A stretch of DNA of 64,000 nucleotides from Eubacterium plexicaudatum ASF492. Lineage in GTDB: Bacteria; Bacillota; Clostridia; Lachnospirales; Lachnospiraceae. The notes under the pieces were generated by a model. That model was not told where the DNA came from and made no database searches. It saw only the letters and a program-made list of their open reading frames with translations. Both the position numbers and the translations under genes were made by a program. Of the stretch, positions 1 to 9,088 are shown piece by piece (the stretch's first letter is position 1; each line of letters starts with the position of its first letter). The stretch covers positions 310,001-374,000 of the forward strand of contig NZ_AQFT02000001.1 in assembly GCF_000364225.2 (NCBI RefSeq). The letters run 5' to 3'.

Positions 1-5
1 AATAA

Positions 6-294
6 ATGAAAACCGAATACGACGCAAACGCGGCGTTTCTCTATCTCAACACGGGAGAACAGGAACGCCGCTTTTTTATGCCCTCATGTTACGCAGTAGG
101 GGCAAAAAGAGAAAGGAAAAAAGCTAATTTCACAAAAAAGAATTCCGTCATTCTGACGGTGGAAAACTATGCTAAAACACAACGCAGGACTGGATAAAAA
201 ATTCTTCCACACAGAAAAACAGGCTGAAATTGAAGAAACAACTGATATAAGTATAGACATATCCACAAAATACGAAATTAATGATGAAAAATAA
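6..294 (+). pseudogene. Unrecognised mobile-element ORF, probably frameshifted
   Basis: Two overlapping short frames lie here. The first (6-197, 63 aa) is rich in Lys/Arg in its second half (KRERKKANFTKK). The second (ATG at 169, 41 aa, stop at 294) is acidic and ends in STKYEINDEK. The frames overlap for about 30 bases, so they may be one small protein broken by an indel. I do not recognise a domain. Positions 85-125 resemble the reverse complement of 7070-7113, which suggests pieces of one transposon family. Coding status is uncertain. Confidence 0.3.
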
Positions 295-463
295 ACTTAT
301 CCACATTTTAACATCATTGAGCAGCCTGAAATTTTCAGCACATTTTTTAGATGGGTATCTGAACTGTTACCCCTGCTGTAACGGATCTGGAAACTCTCAG
401 AAAAATCAATAGTAATATTCACAAACATATGGTATGATAAGAATGAAAGGCGGGCGATAAGTT

Positions 464-1315
464 ATGCACAGATTCAAACCTCTGAATGATTTTATTTTCG
501 GAAAGACATTTGGTGAAAAAGGCGATGAAGAACAGCTCCTGTCTTTGCTGAACGCGATTCTGGCAAAGACAAAGCATAAGAAGCTTGTTAAAATTGAGAT
601 TGTGGAACAGAGGACATTCACGGCAGAGATTGTCGGTGACAAGACGAGCATCCTTGACATACGTGCAGTAGCCGAGGACGGCACAAGGATCAACATCGAA
701 GTACAACTGCGGGATTATGGGAACATGGATCGAAGAAGCCTGTTCTACTGGAGCAGGGAGTTTACAGGCGGTCTGGCGAAAGGCGAGGACTACAGCCTGC
801 TGTCCAATGTGATTGCGATCAATATTGTAAACTTTGAGGCAGTAGCGATTGATGATTTCCACAGCGTATTCCATCTCTGGGAAGATACCCACAGGGACTG
901 CCTTCTGACGGATGCACTGGAAATACACTTTATAGATATGAAAAAGTTCAATGCCCTGCCAGATAAGGACATTAAAAACAATTCCCTGCACCGCTGGCTT
1001 ACCTTTTTTGACCAGAACATTTCCGATGACACGCTAAAGGAGTTGATGAATATGGATACAGCGATTTGCAAGGCGAATGAAAAAATGGAATTCCTGGCGA
1101 ATGACAAGGAAGTACTGCGGCTTTACCATTTACGTGAGATGGCTCAGTTTGACTACAACAGCGGCATGAAGAAGGCGAAGGATGAGGGCAGAACAGAAGG
1201 CAGAGACGAAAGAAACCTTGAAATTGCCCGGAATATGAAAGCAGATGGAGAGCCGATGGAAAAAATCATGAGATACACCGGATTAACAAAAGAAGAAATC
1301 GAAAACTTGATGTAA
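464..1315 (+). CDS. Rpn-family PD-(D/E)XK nuclease (recombination-promoting nuclease/putative transposase)
   Basis: The 283-residue protein matches the Rpn/PDDEXK_2 layout. The N-terminus reads KPLNDFIFGKTFGEKGDEE, and a nuclease core with LDIRAVAEDGTRINIEVQLR supplies the conserved Asp and the E-x-Q step of the PD-(D/E)XK fold. The C-terminal tail (EGRTEGRDERNLEIARNMK) is the Glu/Arg-rich repeat typical of the family. Members cut DNA and promote RecA-independent recombination; they often sit among mobile elements, as here. Length is normal. The ATG at 464 has a weak purine-rich stretch upstream. A distinct Rpn-like gene lies at 49580-50628. Confidence 0.85.
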   Translation: MHRFKPLNDFIFGKTFGEKGDEEQLLSLLNAILAKTKHKKLVKIEIVEQRTFTAEIVGDKTSILDIRAVAEDGTRINIEVQLRDYGNMDRRSLFYWSREFTGGLAKGEDYSLLSNVIAINIVNFEAVAIDDFHSVFHLWEDTHRDCLLTDALEIHFIDMKKFNALPDKDIKNNSLHRWLTFFDQNISDDTLKELMNMDTAICKANEKMEFLANDKEVLRLYHLREMAQFDYNSGMKKAKDEGRTEGRDERNLEIARNMKADGEPMEKIMRYTGLTKEEIENLM

Positions 1316-1404
1316 TAAGAGCAATTACAAACAGGTGCTGATGTGTGCTGCATACAAATCAGATAATAAGGCAATATCTGTATACGTGATTTTATTTGTG
1401 GGAA

Positions 1405-1498
1405 ATTGTCGGACAGCGAATTGAGGGAGACGCAAACCGTGAATTATTTTTCCAACCTTTATCCAATTGACTGCGCAGTGCTGTCTGTGAATGCATGA
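1405..1498 (+). pseudogene. Remnant of a DUF6033-like gene end
   Basis: The last ~30 codons (…NYFSNLYPIDCAVLSVNA, stop at 1496-1498) match the end of the fragment at 58958-59365 (NYFSDIYPIDCAVLSANA). Upstream bases also align as far as about 1405, where similarity stops. In both places the fragment is followed directly by the same insertion-sequence end. This is a piece of a paralogous locus that carried the same insertion, not a working gene. Confidence 0.7.
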
Positions 1499-1598
1499 TC
1501 CTGCCCAAAATGAGGCGCATTGTTGTCAGGATGGATTTCCTCCTGAAACTTAAAAGGCCATGGATCCCATCAAGAGCTCCACAGCCCATATGAAGTAT

Positions 1599-1922
1599 TC
1601 AGTTTTTCATCTGCCTGGCAGCCAGGGCAGGCAGATGGACAAGGCCGGTGGCAACCGTCACCGCATCCACCTTCCGCATGAGGGAGCCGATCCTTCCTTC
1701 ATTCCAAAAGATATCGGAGAAATCGGAGAGCTCGCACCCTACATCATGGTTGGGAATACACAGGTAGTTTCCATATTTATGGCGTCCGGCGAGGATGTGG
1801 AAGTAAGTCCCCCGCCCATTAATCTCAGCTTCATACCATCCGTTTCCCCCGCCCAGCAGGATGATTTCCCCCGTCCAGGTCTCCCTGCGGGAGCTGCTTT
1901 TTAAGATACAGGTGTAATTCAT
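1599..1922 (-). CDS. IS-associated DUF6618-like protein (remnant copy)
   Basis: The 107-residue protein is about 90% identical by eye to the one at 59467-59790, where it is the last gene of a complete DDE/ExeA-type element. It starts MNYTCILKSSSRRETWTGEI and contains YFHILAGRHKYGNYLCIPN. The frame is intact, but upstream only the tail of the ATPase gene survives (1924-2040), and the transposase and zinc-finger genes are missing. Its role in transposition is unknown. It is a stranded piece of a dead element. Confidence 0.65.
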   Translation of the reverse strand: MNYTCILKSSSRRETWTGEIILLGGGNGWYEAEINGRGTYFHILAGRHKYGNYLCIPNHDVGCELSDFSDIFWNEGRIGSLMRKVDAVTVATGLVHLPALAARQMKN

Positions 1923-1923
1923 G

Positions 1924-2040
1924 TTCCATGCCCCCTATCCGAGATTCTGGCTGCTGACGGAAGCCAGGATGACATCGGTATCGATCACCTTCTTGTCCAT
2001 CTGCGCCCCCAGTGTCAGCGCGTCGGTCATCAGGTTGTCC
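1924..2040 (-). pseudogene. ExeA-type transposition ATPase, C-terminal remnant
   Basis: Read on the minus strand, this stretch encodes the end of the ATPase found intact at 59803-60609 (DNLMTDALTLGAQMDKKVID and the SSQNLG-like end). Similarity stops abruptly near 2040, where sigma-factor-like sequence starts on the other strand. The element was therefore cut off at this point. Confidence 0.65.
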
Positions 2041-2299
2041 TATGAAGAACACCCCATTACGATATGCGGTCAGACAGTTATCCTCACGAATGGGGAGCTT
2101 GCCGCCGCCCTGTTATCACTGCCGGAGAAGAACCGGGAAATCATTTTCCTTTATTTTTTCGGGCATTACACACAGCGGGAAGCGAATCCGAATTGCCGCC
2201 ATTGAAAACGGGCATATCGACAGGGATACCGAGGACAGCATAAAATCCCGGATTGTTGCCGCATTATTCAAGTTCCGTTTTGATGAACAGGAAGTATAA
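2041..2299 (+). pseudogene. Sigma-70 family factor remnant (region 4)
   Basis: The peptide ELAAALLSLPEKNREIIFLY followed by FFGHYTQRE is the start of sigma-70 region 4 as found in conjugative-element sigma factors. The reading frame then slips (about 2175), and the expected DNA-recognition helix is lost. The following open frame to 2299 (ENGHIDRDTEDSIKSR) is of unclear origin. The 5' part is missing because IS-derived sequence abuts at 2040. Confidence 0.55.
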
Positions 2300-2489
2300 G
2301 AAATCGCTTTCATTTTTGGGAAAACGGATATATAATAAAGCACAGACAAAGTGGGAGTAATTAACAAAGTGACAAAGTTCAGCATGGAACGTTAATTTCA
2401 CATTTTGGTTCAAAGGAAGAAAAGTCAAAAGGAAGAAAAAACAGAGTAATCCGATGAACATGAATTTTTGTTAAAAAAACGGAGGCGCT

Positions 2490-3115
2490 ATGACAATAAA
2501 AAAGCTGTTCTATATTGCAATCGCAGGAAGCCTACTTTGCTTCTGCGGAGATATGTTATTGGGTTGCTTTTACCCTATGGAAAAAGTGGGGATTTTTCAT
2601 CTTTTTCCTGCATTTTCAGAAGAATGGTCAAATGCTACGTCTATTAGGTTCATTATAGGCGGATTATTGGGCGTGATTGCACTTCTTTTAATGTTTTGCG
2701 GGTTTTACGCTATATCTGTTTTACTCAAAGAAAAAGTCGGTAAATATGATAAACTGTTTTTTATAGCATCTATTGTATTTGTCTCTGTAGGAACATTATA
2801 CCATTGTGTATTTGCAATATCCGCATGGCTATATAATCAACTAGCAGAAGAGAATATAGTATTAGCTAAGCGGATTAGTGAACGCTTTTTTACTACATTC
2901 ATCTGTGTTGCATTTTTGGCTGCAATAAGTTTTATAATTTTATCAATTATTATATTTTGTGTTGCGATAAAAGGAACATGGGGAAAGAAAAGGTGGGTGC
3001 TGATAAATCCGCTTTTGTTTATGGGAATTTCAATTATGGTTGCAACCGTTTTACCTGCTAATGCTATAATCAATGGTGTGTTTGATTGGGGACAACAAAG
3101 TTTGGCTTTGTTGCT
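2490..3115 (+). CDS. Multi-pass membrane protein, DUF6796-like, 3' end replaced
   Basis: The protein has at least six hydrophobic segments, among them FYIAIAGSLLCFCGDMLLGC, FIIGGLLGVIALLLMFCGFY and FICVAFLAAISFIILSIIIF. It resembles small Clostridia membrane proteins annotated DUF6796; the function is unknown. The start ATG at 2490 follows a good site (AACGGAGGCGCT). The open frame runs to 3263, but from about 3120 it enters sequence that in another frame encodes a MobA/MobL tail. The last ~50 residues are therefore not native. Confidence 0.65.
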
Positions 3116-3127
3116 AGTTTTCTGCGC

Positions 3128-3403
3128 ATTTTCAAAATCCCTTGCACAACTTCCGGATTGTCGGGCATTGCTAAAAGATATGGCTATCAGAACGTGCAGG
3201 ATTTCTACCGAATTTACTACAAGGCAGAGGATGCTTACGCAACTTACCAAAAAGAAACAGTGAAGTGGGAAGAAAGCTACGGAGAAAACAGCCGGAAACG
3301 GGCAAGAGTAAGTATCAAAGAACTGCTGAAAAAACAGCCGAAGCAGACCTCAGACTATCAGCCACAGCGAACAGTTAAGAAGAAAGACAGAGGGACGAGG
3401 TAA
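3128..3403 (+). pseudogene. MobA/MobL relaxase, C-terminal remnant
   Basis: In the frame ending at 3403 the sequence reads AKRYGYQNVQDFYRIYYKAE and finishes KKKDRGTR. This is the hallmark tail of MobA/MobL-type relaxases on mobilizable plasmids and transposons. Only about 90 residues remain; the catalytic N-terminal half is gone. The left junction lies inside the 3' end of the membrane-protein gene, so an illegitimate recombination joined the two. Confidence 0.65.
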
Positions 3404-3564
3404 TTGCTTCTCATCTTTGCTGTGTTTGCCGGATGGTGGGAAGATGTTGTGCATCGTGCCGTTTGGGTTAACATGAGCATTGACAAAATAAAGAAGTTGT
3501 GATACAGTACCATCAATAACATAAGAAAAGCGAAGACGGAAAAAAGTAGTTTACTTGGAAACAT
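3404..3564. other. Non-coding spacer between Mob remnant and T-box leader
   Basis: I see no gene here. The stretch follows the Mob stop and leads into the thrS leader; a promoter for thrS should lie within it, but I could not assign clear -35/-10 boxes. Confidence 0.4.
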
Positions 3565-3775
3565 CCAGAGAGAATAGTACTTGGTGGAAGCTATTTATGT
3601 GGAAATTAGACGAAAACCATTCCAGAGCTGTAATGCTGAAATGAGTATGTGTTACCGTATGCCTGCGTTAAAGGATAGGATTTGATAGAATCTGAAGTGA
3701 AAAGTTAAGGTGGAACCGTGCTAAGTGCACCCTTAAGACTATGTGATTATGGTCTTATGGGTGCTTTTCTTATGT
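3565..3775 (+). promoter_or_regulatory. T-box riboswitch upstream of thrS
   Basis: The conserved T-box sequence AAGGTGGAACCGTG lies at 3707-3720, after a stem I-like start (GAGAATAGTACTTGGTGGAAGC near 3571, with an ACC triplet in a possible specifier loop at about 3652). A terminator stem follows: GCACCCTTAAGAC at 3727 pairs with GTCTTATGGGTGC at 3752-3764, followed by a T-run. Uncharged tRNA-Thr should bind stem I and the T-box bulge to favour the antiterminator. The downstream gene is threonyl-tRNA synthetase, which fits. Confidence 0.85.
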
Positions 3776-3820
3776 TGTTGCCAAATAGTTAAAGCTGAAA
3801 AGAGAAAGGAGCAACAAATT

Positions 3821-5589
3821 ATGAAGGTTCTGCGAAAAATGGAGAAGTTGTAGAAGTAAACTTTGAAGAACAGGAGGGCAAAAAGGCATTTTGGCATACG
3901 AGTGCACATGTGCTTGCACAGGCTGTAAAACGTTTATATCCGGAAACAAAGTGTGCAATTGGTCCAGCAATCGAAAATGGATTTTATTATGATTTTCAGT
4001 TTGAATTTTCATTTTCAGAAGATCATTTAAAGACAATCGAAGCAGAAATGCGAAAAATCGTAAAGGAGTCTCTATCCTTGCAAGTCTATGAGAAGTCAAA
4101 AGAAGAAGCTCTTAGATTTATGGAGAATGCAGATGAAAAGTATAAAATTGAACTGATTCAGGAACTGAATGATACAGAGCAAATCAGCTTCTATAAGCAG
4201 GGAGAATATGAAGAGTTTTGTGCGGGACCACATATTTCTAATGTGTGTCAGATTAAGGCAATCAAGCTATTGTCAGTGGCAGGAGCCTATTGGAGAGGCA
4301 ACGAAAAAAATCAAATGCTTACGAGAATCTATGGTATCTCTTTTCCAAAAGCGGCACAATTGGATGAATATCTGCATATGGTTGAAGAAGCAAAAGCAAG
4401 AGATCACAGAAAATTGGGAAAGGAACTTGGAATATTTACGATTTTTGATGAAGGACCGGGATTACCGGTATTCCTGCCAAAGGGAATGATATTGAAGAAT
4501 CTGCTGATTGACTATTGGAGGAAAATTCATCACAGAGAAGGATATGTTGAAATATCTACGCCCATTATGTTGGAACGAAGTCTTTGGGAAACATCTGGTC
4601 ATTGGGATTTTTATAGAGATGCCATGTACTCTCTTAAAGTTGAAGATGATGATTATGCAATCAAACCAATGAGTTGTCCGGGTGGAATGCTCGTGTATAA
4701 ACTGGAACCGAGGTCATATAAAGAGCTTCCTATGCGAATGGGAGAATTAGGGCTTGTTCATCGTAATGAAAAATCAGGAATATTACATGGTCTCATGAGA
4801 GTACGATCATTTACGCAGGATGACGCTCACATTCTTATGAGAGAAGATCAGGTAACTGATGAGATACAAGGTGTTATGCGTCTCATTGATGAAGTTTACC
4901 AGAAGTTTGGGTTTTCATATGAGATTGAATTGTCAACAAGACCAGAGCATTCCATAGGCAGTGATGAGGATTGGCAACTTGCTACGGAAGCTTTAGAAAA
5001 AGCAGTGCAGGGAATGGGTAAGTCTTATGTAATAAATGAAGGAGATGGGGCATTCTATGGACCGAAACTTGATTTTCATATAAAAGATTCCATAGGCAGA
5101 ACGTGGCAATGCGGAACAATACAGCTTGATTTCCAGCTTCCACAAAGATTTGATATTGATTATATTGGGGCAGATGGAGAGAAACATCGTCCGATTATGT
5201 TGCATAGAGTTGTATTTGGATCGATAGAACGTTTTATTGGCATTTTATTAGAACATTATGCGGGGAAATTTCCTGCGTGGATTGCACCTGTACAGGTTAA
5301 GGTTCTTCCAGTTTCAGATAAATATAATGATTATGCTAAGAAAGTTGAGGGACTTTTGGAAGAAAATGATATCCGGGTAGAAGTGGATGTTAGAAGCGAG
5401 AAACTTGGATATAAAATTCGTGAAGCACGCATGGATAAGGTGCCATATATGATTATCGTAGGTGAAAACGAGAAAAATAATATGTCTGTATCCGTAAGAC
5501 AAAGAGACGCAGAGCTTGATAAACAGGACATGGGAGAAATGAATCTTGAACAAGTGGTCAATTTGGTAAAGAGAGGTGAGATAGAATGA
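3821..5589 (+). CDS. thrS: Threonyl-tRNA synthetase, short form without TGS domain, start frameshifted
   Basis: This enzyme charges tRNA-Thr in the cytoplasm. The editing domain shows FWHTSAHVLAQAVKRLYP and FCAGPHI. The class II core shows the zinc ligands in KPMSCPGG, QDDAH and LHRVVFGS, and the anticodon-binding domain ends the protein. The long uninterrupted frame begins only at 3910, inside the editing domain. The native start is probably ATG 3821 (after AAAGGAGCAACAAATT): one extra T in the TT at 3828-3829 would give MKVSAKNGEVVEVNFEEQ and join the main frame. The TGS domain is absent, as in known short ThrRS forms. Expression is controlled by the T-box leader. The stop overlaps the next start (ATGA). 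Confidence 0.9.
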
Positions 5590-6313
5590 AAGCAACAATT
5601 GTTTAAATTGCAGATAATGATGCGGAGAATTATGGTAGAAAATTGATGCTGGAAGCAAATAGGCATGGAAAGATGGGGTTTGAAATGGCAAGACTACCAC
5701 AGCATGTTTCATTAAAGCAGCCATTTGCGATTCCTAGTACACCGTAAAATAAATATCTGGTCATCCTGCTTGTCTAAATCTCCATGAGCACATGGCAAAA
5801 ATCCTCAATGTACCCCGGTACACCTCCGGTTTTTGCCATGCACTCATGAAGATTTATCCGGCGCAATATAACCAGATATTTATTTTACGGTGTACTAGTT
5901 TAGAGAATATGGAAGTATTCTTTGATGGATTCGCAAAGGAACTATGTCCATTTGATATTGAATTTGTGGATATGGATATATTCCCATCTAATGTATTAGG
6001 TGGAGTTGAATCTGGCTGTATGAGCTTGCGAGTAAAAACAACACCGCAACTTGTAGATGCACAGAAAAGGTTAAACGAAGAACTATATAAAGTATTTGGA
6101 CCGTGCCCGGCAGAACATGACAATGACTATATTTTTCATATGACGTTTGCTATTGGTGGTGCAGACTATGAATCATATCAAGGGGCTTATGATGAGTTAA
6201 TAAAGAGTGATTATAATCAGATATTTAGGTTTAGTAAACTGGGCTTACTATATTATGACGATGATGATATTACTCCGGGAACATATTTTTGCTATAAGGT
6301 TTGTGATATATAA
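5586..6313 (+). pseudogene. 2H phosphodiesterase / 2'-5' RNA ligase-like protein, split by a MITE
   Basis: The reconstructed protein starts MKATIV, meets a TAA at codon 7 (5604), and continues through QHVSLKQPFAIP up to the insertion. After the MITE it resumes as SLENMEVFFDGFAKEL and carries FHMTFAIGG. The two H-x-(S/T) motifs (HVS and HMT) are the active-site signature of the 2H superfamily. Removing the 157-bp element and one CTAG copy restores IPSLENMEVFF exactly. The start overlaps the thrS stop, suggesting cotranscription. The nonsense codon plus the insertion make it a pseudogene. Confidence 0.8.
5738..5894. mobile_element. 157-bp palindromic MITE, copy 1 (CTAG target duplication)
   Basis: The element starts TACACCGTAAAATAAATATC and ends with its complement, with CTAG on both sides (5734-5737 and 5895-5898). 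Nearly the whole element is self-complementary, so it can fold into one long hairpin. A second copy of identical length lies in opposite orientation at 27099-27255. It encodes no protein. The target preference CTAG is compatible with the YTAR targets of IS5-type transposases, but I cannot name the mobilising enzyme. Confidence 0.85.
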
Positions 6314-6723
6314 TACTACAGCAGGTAGTGATGTGCTGTACTGTTACAAGAGCGATTTGAAAAGATAACATCCCATCGTGGAAGACCATAGAAAAGGCTG
6401 GTTTTTGTGCTGATAGAACAAAAGAAATATAAAGATATCAATGATGACGTTGTGTAAGTGTTTTAGGAGATTGTTGATTTCTTTACCAATTTCTGGATAG
6501 ATAAGATTACCAGTAAGCATAAGTCAAAGAAATAGTCAATTCTAACCTATGCAGAAACGAATTGATTTTTATGGGGTGTGCATTTAGGAATCTTCAATCG
6601 GAATTTTAACTCAAATCCACTCTAAAAACCGAAAACGCGCACCCCGGAACGTATATTTGGCAAATTTACTAAGCCGTTTCGATTGTATTTAAGATTGTAT
6701 CAGAATATGAAAAAAGTAGAGAA
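6314..6723. other. 410-bp stretch without recognisable genes
   Basis: Short broken frames only. Around 6430-6530 there are codon-like pieces with stops. I found no RNA, repeat or promoter that I would defend. Confidence 0.4.
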
Positions 6724-6951
6724 TTACAGAATTTCCAAAGAATCTTCTGCATCTACCCACATTTGCAGATTGCCATCAAGGGCTAATCGGGCATATTCAA
6801 GCGGATTGTCTATTGCTAATGCATCTAACGCACATTGCGAGCAGGGAGTGGTTCGCAATCCATCTTCCGCTACATTACAGTCAATCCGCAGAAGATATCC
6901 GTCAAATTTGGTTACATCAATGCTGCTGGGGGTACATATTGTATTCTGCAT
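6724..6951 (-). CDS. Small DUF6061-like mobile-element protein
   Basis: The 75-residue frame ends in DALAIDNPLEYARLALDGNL. This resembles the DNPxxYAxLxLxGxxxxxL pattern of small DUF6061 proteins that travel with Clostridia conjugative elements. The first ~15 residues (MQNTICTPSSIDV) look replaced or divergent. Function is unknown. No clear ribosome site precedes the start, so it may be a relic. Confidence 0.45.
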   Translation of the reverse strand: MQNTICTPSSIDVTKFDGYLLRIDCNVAEDGLRTTPCSQCALDALAIDNPLEYARLALDGNLQMWVDAEDSLEIL

Positions 6952-7350
6952 ATATAAATTTCATATCTTACCAGTCCTTTCTTTGCTAATTAAATTTCGG
7001 AGAAATTAAGAAAGCATTTCAATCAATTCTTTCTGCCCAATTTATTCTGTGTTATAATTTGTTACAGGTTTTTCTCTCTCTTATTTTTGCCCTTATGGGG
7101 CTTCGTAACATGAGGGAAAAGGATATAACACAAGGGAAAGTCTAAGGGCAAACTCACATACTATAAATTTAGTGTTTTCAAGGGTTTACGGACTTCTTGA
7201 GGATAAAATATAACAATTATTAAATGCTATAAAAAGTGTCTTATCAGAATTCCGGTTTGTAGAATTGCAGCCAGCTAAAAACTGAATAACCGCCGCTACA
7301 TAAAACGGCACACCAAGACAGGAAATCAAGAAAAGGTTTCCTGTTTTTTT
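6952..7350. other. Non-coding stretch with a transposon-end-like motif
   Basis: No gene is visible. Positions 7070-7113 resemble the reverse complement of 85-125, sharing CCTCATGTTACG, GGGCAAAAA and a GA-rich run. Positions 7321-7350 contain a short poly-T after TTTCCTG that could end transcription. Confidence 0.35.
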
Positions 7351-7351
7351 G

Positions 7352-7405
7352 GTGTGCCCGGTGGGCACACGTTCTAACGGGTGAAAGTCCCCAATCCGCC
7401 CGGCT
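7352..7405 (+). mobile_element. Group II intron, truncated 5' end
   Basis: The sequence GTGTGCCCGGTGGGCACACG, then TTCTAACGGGTGAAAGTCCC, is the conserved 5' end of bacterial group II introns (start of domain I). Only about 55 bases remain before IS3-like sequence begins at 7411; no reverse transcriptase or domain V is present. It is a relic. Confidence 0.6.
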
Positions 7406-7410
7406 GCACC

Positions 7411-7545
7411 GGTCAACAAAAATTGGACACTTAAATTGTATTTTTTGACATACAAGCTATAAGTATTATGCAGTTGCGTATGTTTCTTTGTACTGTTTGG
7501 GCGTTAGATACCCCAGTGAGTATGCAGGCCATTCTTCGTTGAAAA
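7411..7545 (-). pseudogene. IS3-family transposase C-terminus with terminal repeat
   Basis: On the minus strand the frame reads NEEWPAYSLGYLTPKQYKET and ends YATA-stop at 7466. This is the end of an IS3-type integrase-fold transposase (usual form …SLGYLTPxxY). Next to it, GGTCAACAAAAATTGGACA (7411-7429) looks like the element's terminal inverted repeat. Everything upstream is missing. Confidence 0.65.
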
Positions 7546-7625
7546 CCGAACGGTTTCCCGGCTGTTTTTGAAAGTCTCAAAAGATGTATGCTTATGCTTT
7601 TCTGCAAAGATCAGCAAAAAAATAC

Positions 7626-7696
7626 TTGACAAAATTTGCAAATAGGTCTATCATTCTTATTATATTATATTAGGAAAAATTAATATAATATAATAA
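7626..7696 (+). promoter_or_regulatory. Promoter and 40-bp palindromic operator of the first BlaI/BlaR1 cluster
   Basis: TTGACA at 7626-7631 and TATCAT at 7649-7654 are 17 bp apart. Immediately downstream, two perfect 16-bp inverted arms (7657-7672 and 7681-7696, beginning TTATTATATTAT) flank an 8-bp centre. A BlaI/MecI-type repressor dimer is the natural candidate ligand, because genes of that family follow. Binding here would block initiation. Confidence 0.7.
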
Positions 7697-7713
7697 ACAA
7701 TAAATTAAAATTG

Positions 7714-7874
7714 CCGTATGGAATTGTTGTGGAATGCCGAAAACTCAACATTTACATCTGTCTGACTGAACCGGAGGAGACTGATGTGATCGGAATAAAA
7801 GGGGATATGGGATATTTTGCTGCATCAAAAGACTGTCAGAAGAGGATGCAGCCGAACTCAGGAAATTGCTATGA
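7714..7874 (+). pseudogene. BlaI/MecI-type repressor, doubly deleted remnant
   Basis: This stretch aligns with three separate blocks of the repressor gene at 50902-51272: the helix start (GAATTGTTGTGGAATGC), the ACATCTGTCTGACTGAAC block, and the 3' end encoding SEEDAAELRKLL. The parts between have been lost by internal deletions. It sits in the expected place between operator and blaR1-like gene, so it is the original repressor of this cluster. Confidence 0.7.
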
Positions 7875-7923
7875 ATGATGCAGCTTTGGAGCAGATGTGT
7901 TAAAAATAACGGAGGTAACGTAT

Positions 7924-9088
7924 ATGGTTCCAAACCTTCTTTTCACAATGTCGCTGGCAGGGAGTACAGTTTTTCTTTTGTATATACTGGCTTATCCGTT
8001 CGCAAAAAATATTTTTCCTTGAAGTGGAGATACGGGATATTAAAAATAGCAGCAGCGTTTTACCTGCTTCCGGTGCCGGTGTATAAATATTTGATCATAG
8101 ATGTAATCTATCGCTTTTTCCGGGGGAGGGGGTGGGAGAATAACAGACGTATTTCAGGAATGATAGATATGGAATACATAATTATTATAGGCCGGGATTT
8201 TGTAGAATTTTCATCAGGTGTCAGTCGTATGCTGTTAGTTGTGCTTTTGTCAGGAATTATTTCGTTTGCCATAATACAAAGGAGAATGATCCGGTATTGG
8301 AAATGGAAAAGAGTTCGCAGTGTGAATTCTGAAAACCTTCAGACCGGGAACAGGAACTTTTTACGAAAGTAAAAAAAGAGACAGGCATAAAAAAGGATGT
8401 GAAATTTATCTGTTCCGAATATTGCAGATCACCAATGGCAAGCGGAATATTATCTCCTGTTCTGATATTTCCAATTTGGAGAGATCGGATGGAGGCGGAC
8501 AAATACGAGTATATGCTCAGGCATGAACTGGTCCATATTAAGCACCATGACCTGTTCATAAAGTATATTGGATTACTGGTGATCTCAGTCCACTGGTACA
8601 ACCCTTTGGTTTATGTCATGTTCCATGAGATTTCCGTTATCAGTGAAATGTATTGTGACAGCATCGTTATCAGCGGAAAGGGGGAGGAAGAGCGCAGGAA
8701 ATACAGCAGTCTGATTTTGACACTTGCCACACGGAATGAATATGCCGGTAAGGAAAAATTCTTTGTAGGCATGGCGGACAGCAGAAGTAAAAATGTGTAT
8801 AAAAGGAGGGTTTTAGAAATGAAAAGGCATACGCAGCATAAAGCAGTTTTGTCTGTTATCATGACGGTAATGATAGGGATGGCTGGCGTGGTGACAACAT
8901 TTGCATACGATTCACCTAATACAGTTTCAGGTCTTGTAGATCATGATGTTGGCGGAGATGCTATTTTTATAATAGAACCGGAAGAAGCAGGGAACACGGA
9001 GCTGCCATCAGACCATTTTTTCGCAGATGATAGTGGAATTATTATTGAAGGGAAAGAGTCAAATGAAAAAAAATTATGGTTTAACTAA
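7924..9088 (+). CDS. BlaR1-like M56 sensor metalloprotease, frameshifted
   Basis: Reconstructed, this is a membrane antirepressor: hydrophobic segments (MVPNLLFTMSLAGSTVFLLY; LLVVLLSGIISFAIIQ), then an M56 peptidase domain with HELVHIKHHD (zinc-binding HExxH), a further membrane anchor (AVLSVIMTVMIGMAGVVTTF) and a short external tail. Two breaks lie in homopolymers: the T-run at 8012-8016 and the A-run at 8332-8335. One extra base in each restores a continuous frame. BlaR1 homologues sense a signal outside and cleave their BlaI partner inside. The external domain is far too short for a beta-lactam sensor, so the ligand is something else. Its end overlaps the next repressor gene. Confidence 0.75.

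Noticed and set aside
5314-5724. Minus-strand frames of 111-136 residues over the 3' end of thrS
   Set aside because: They are antisense to well-conserved ThrRS anticodon-domain sequence.
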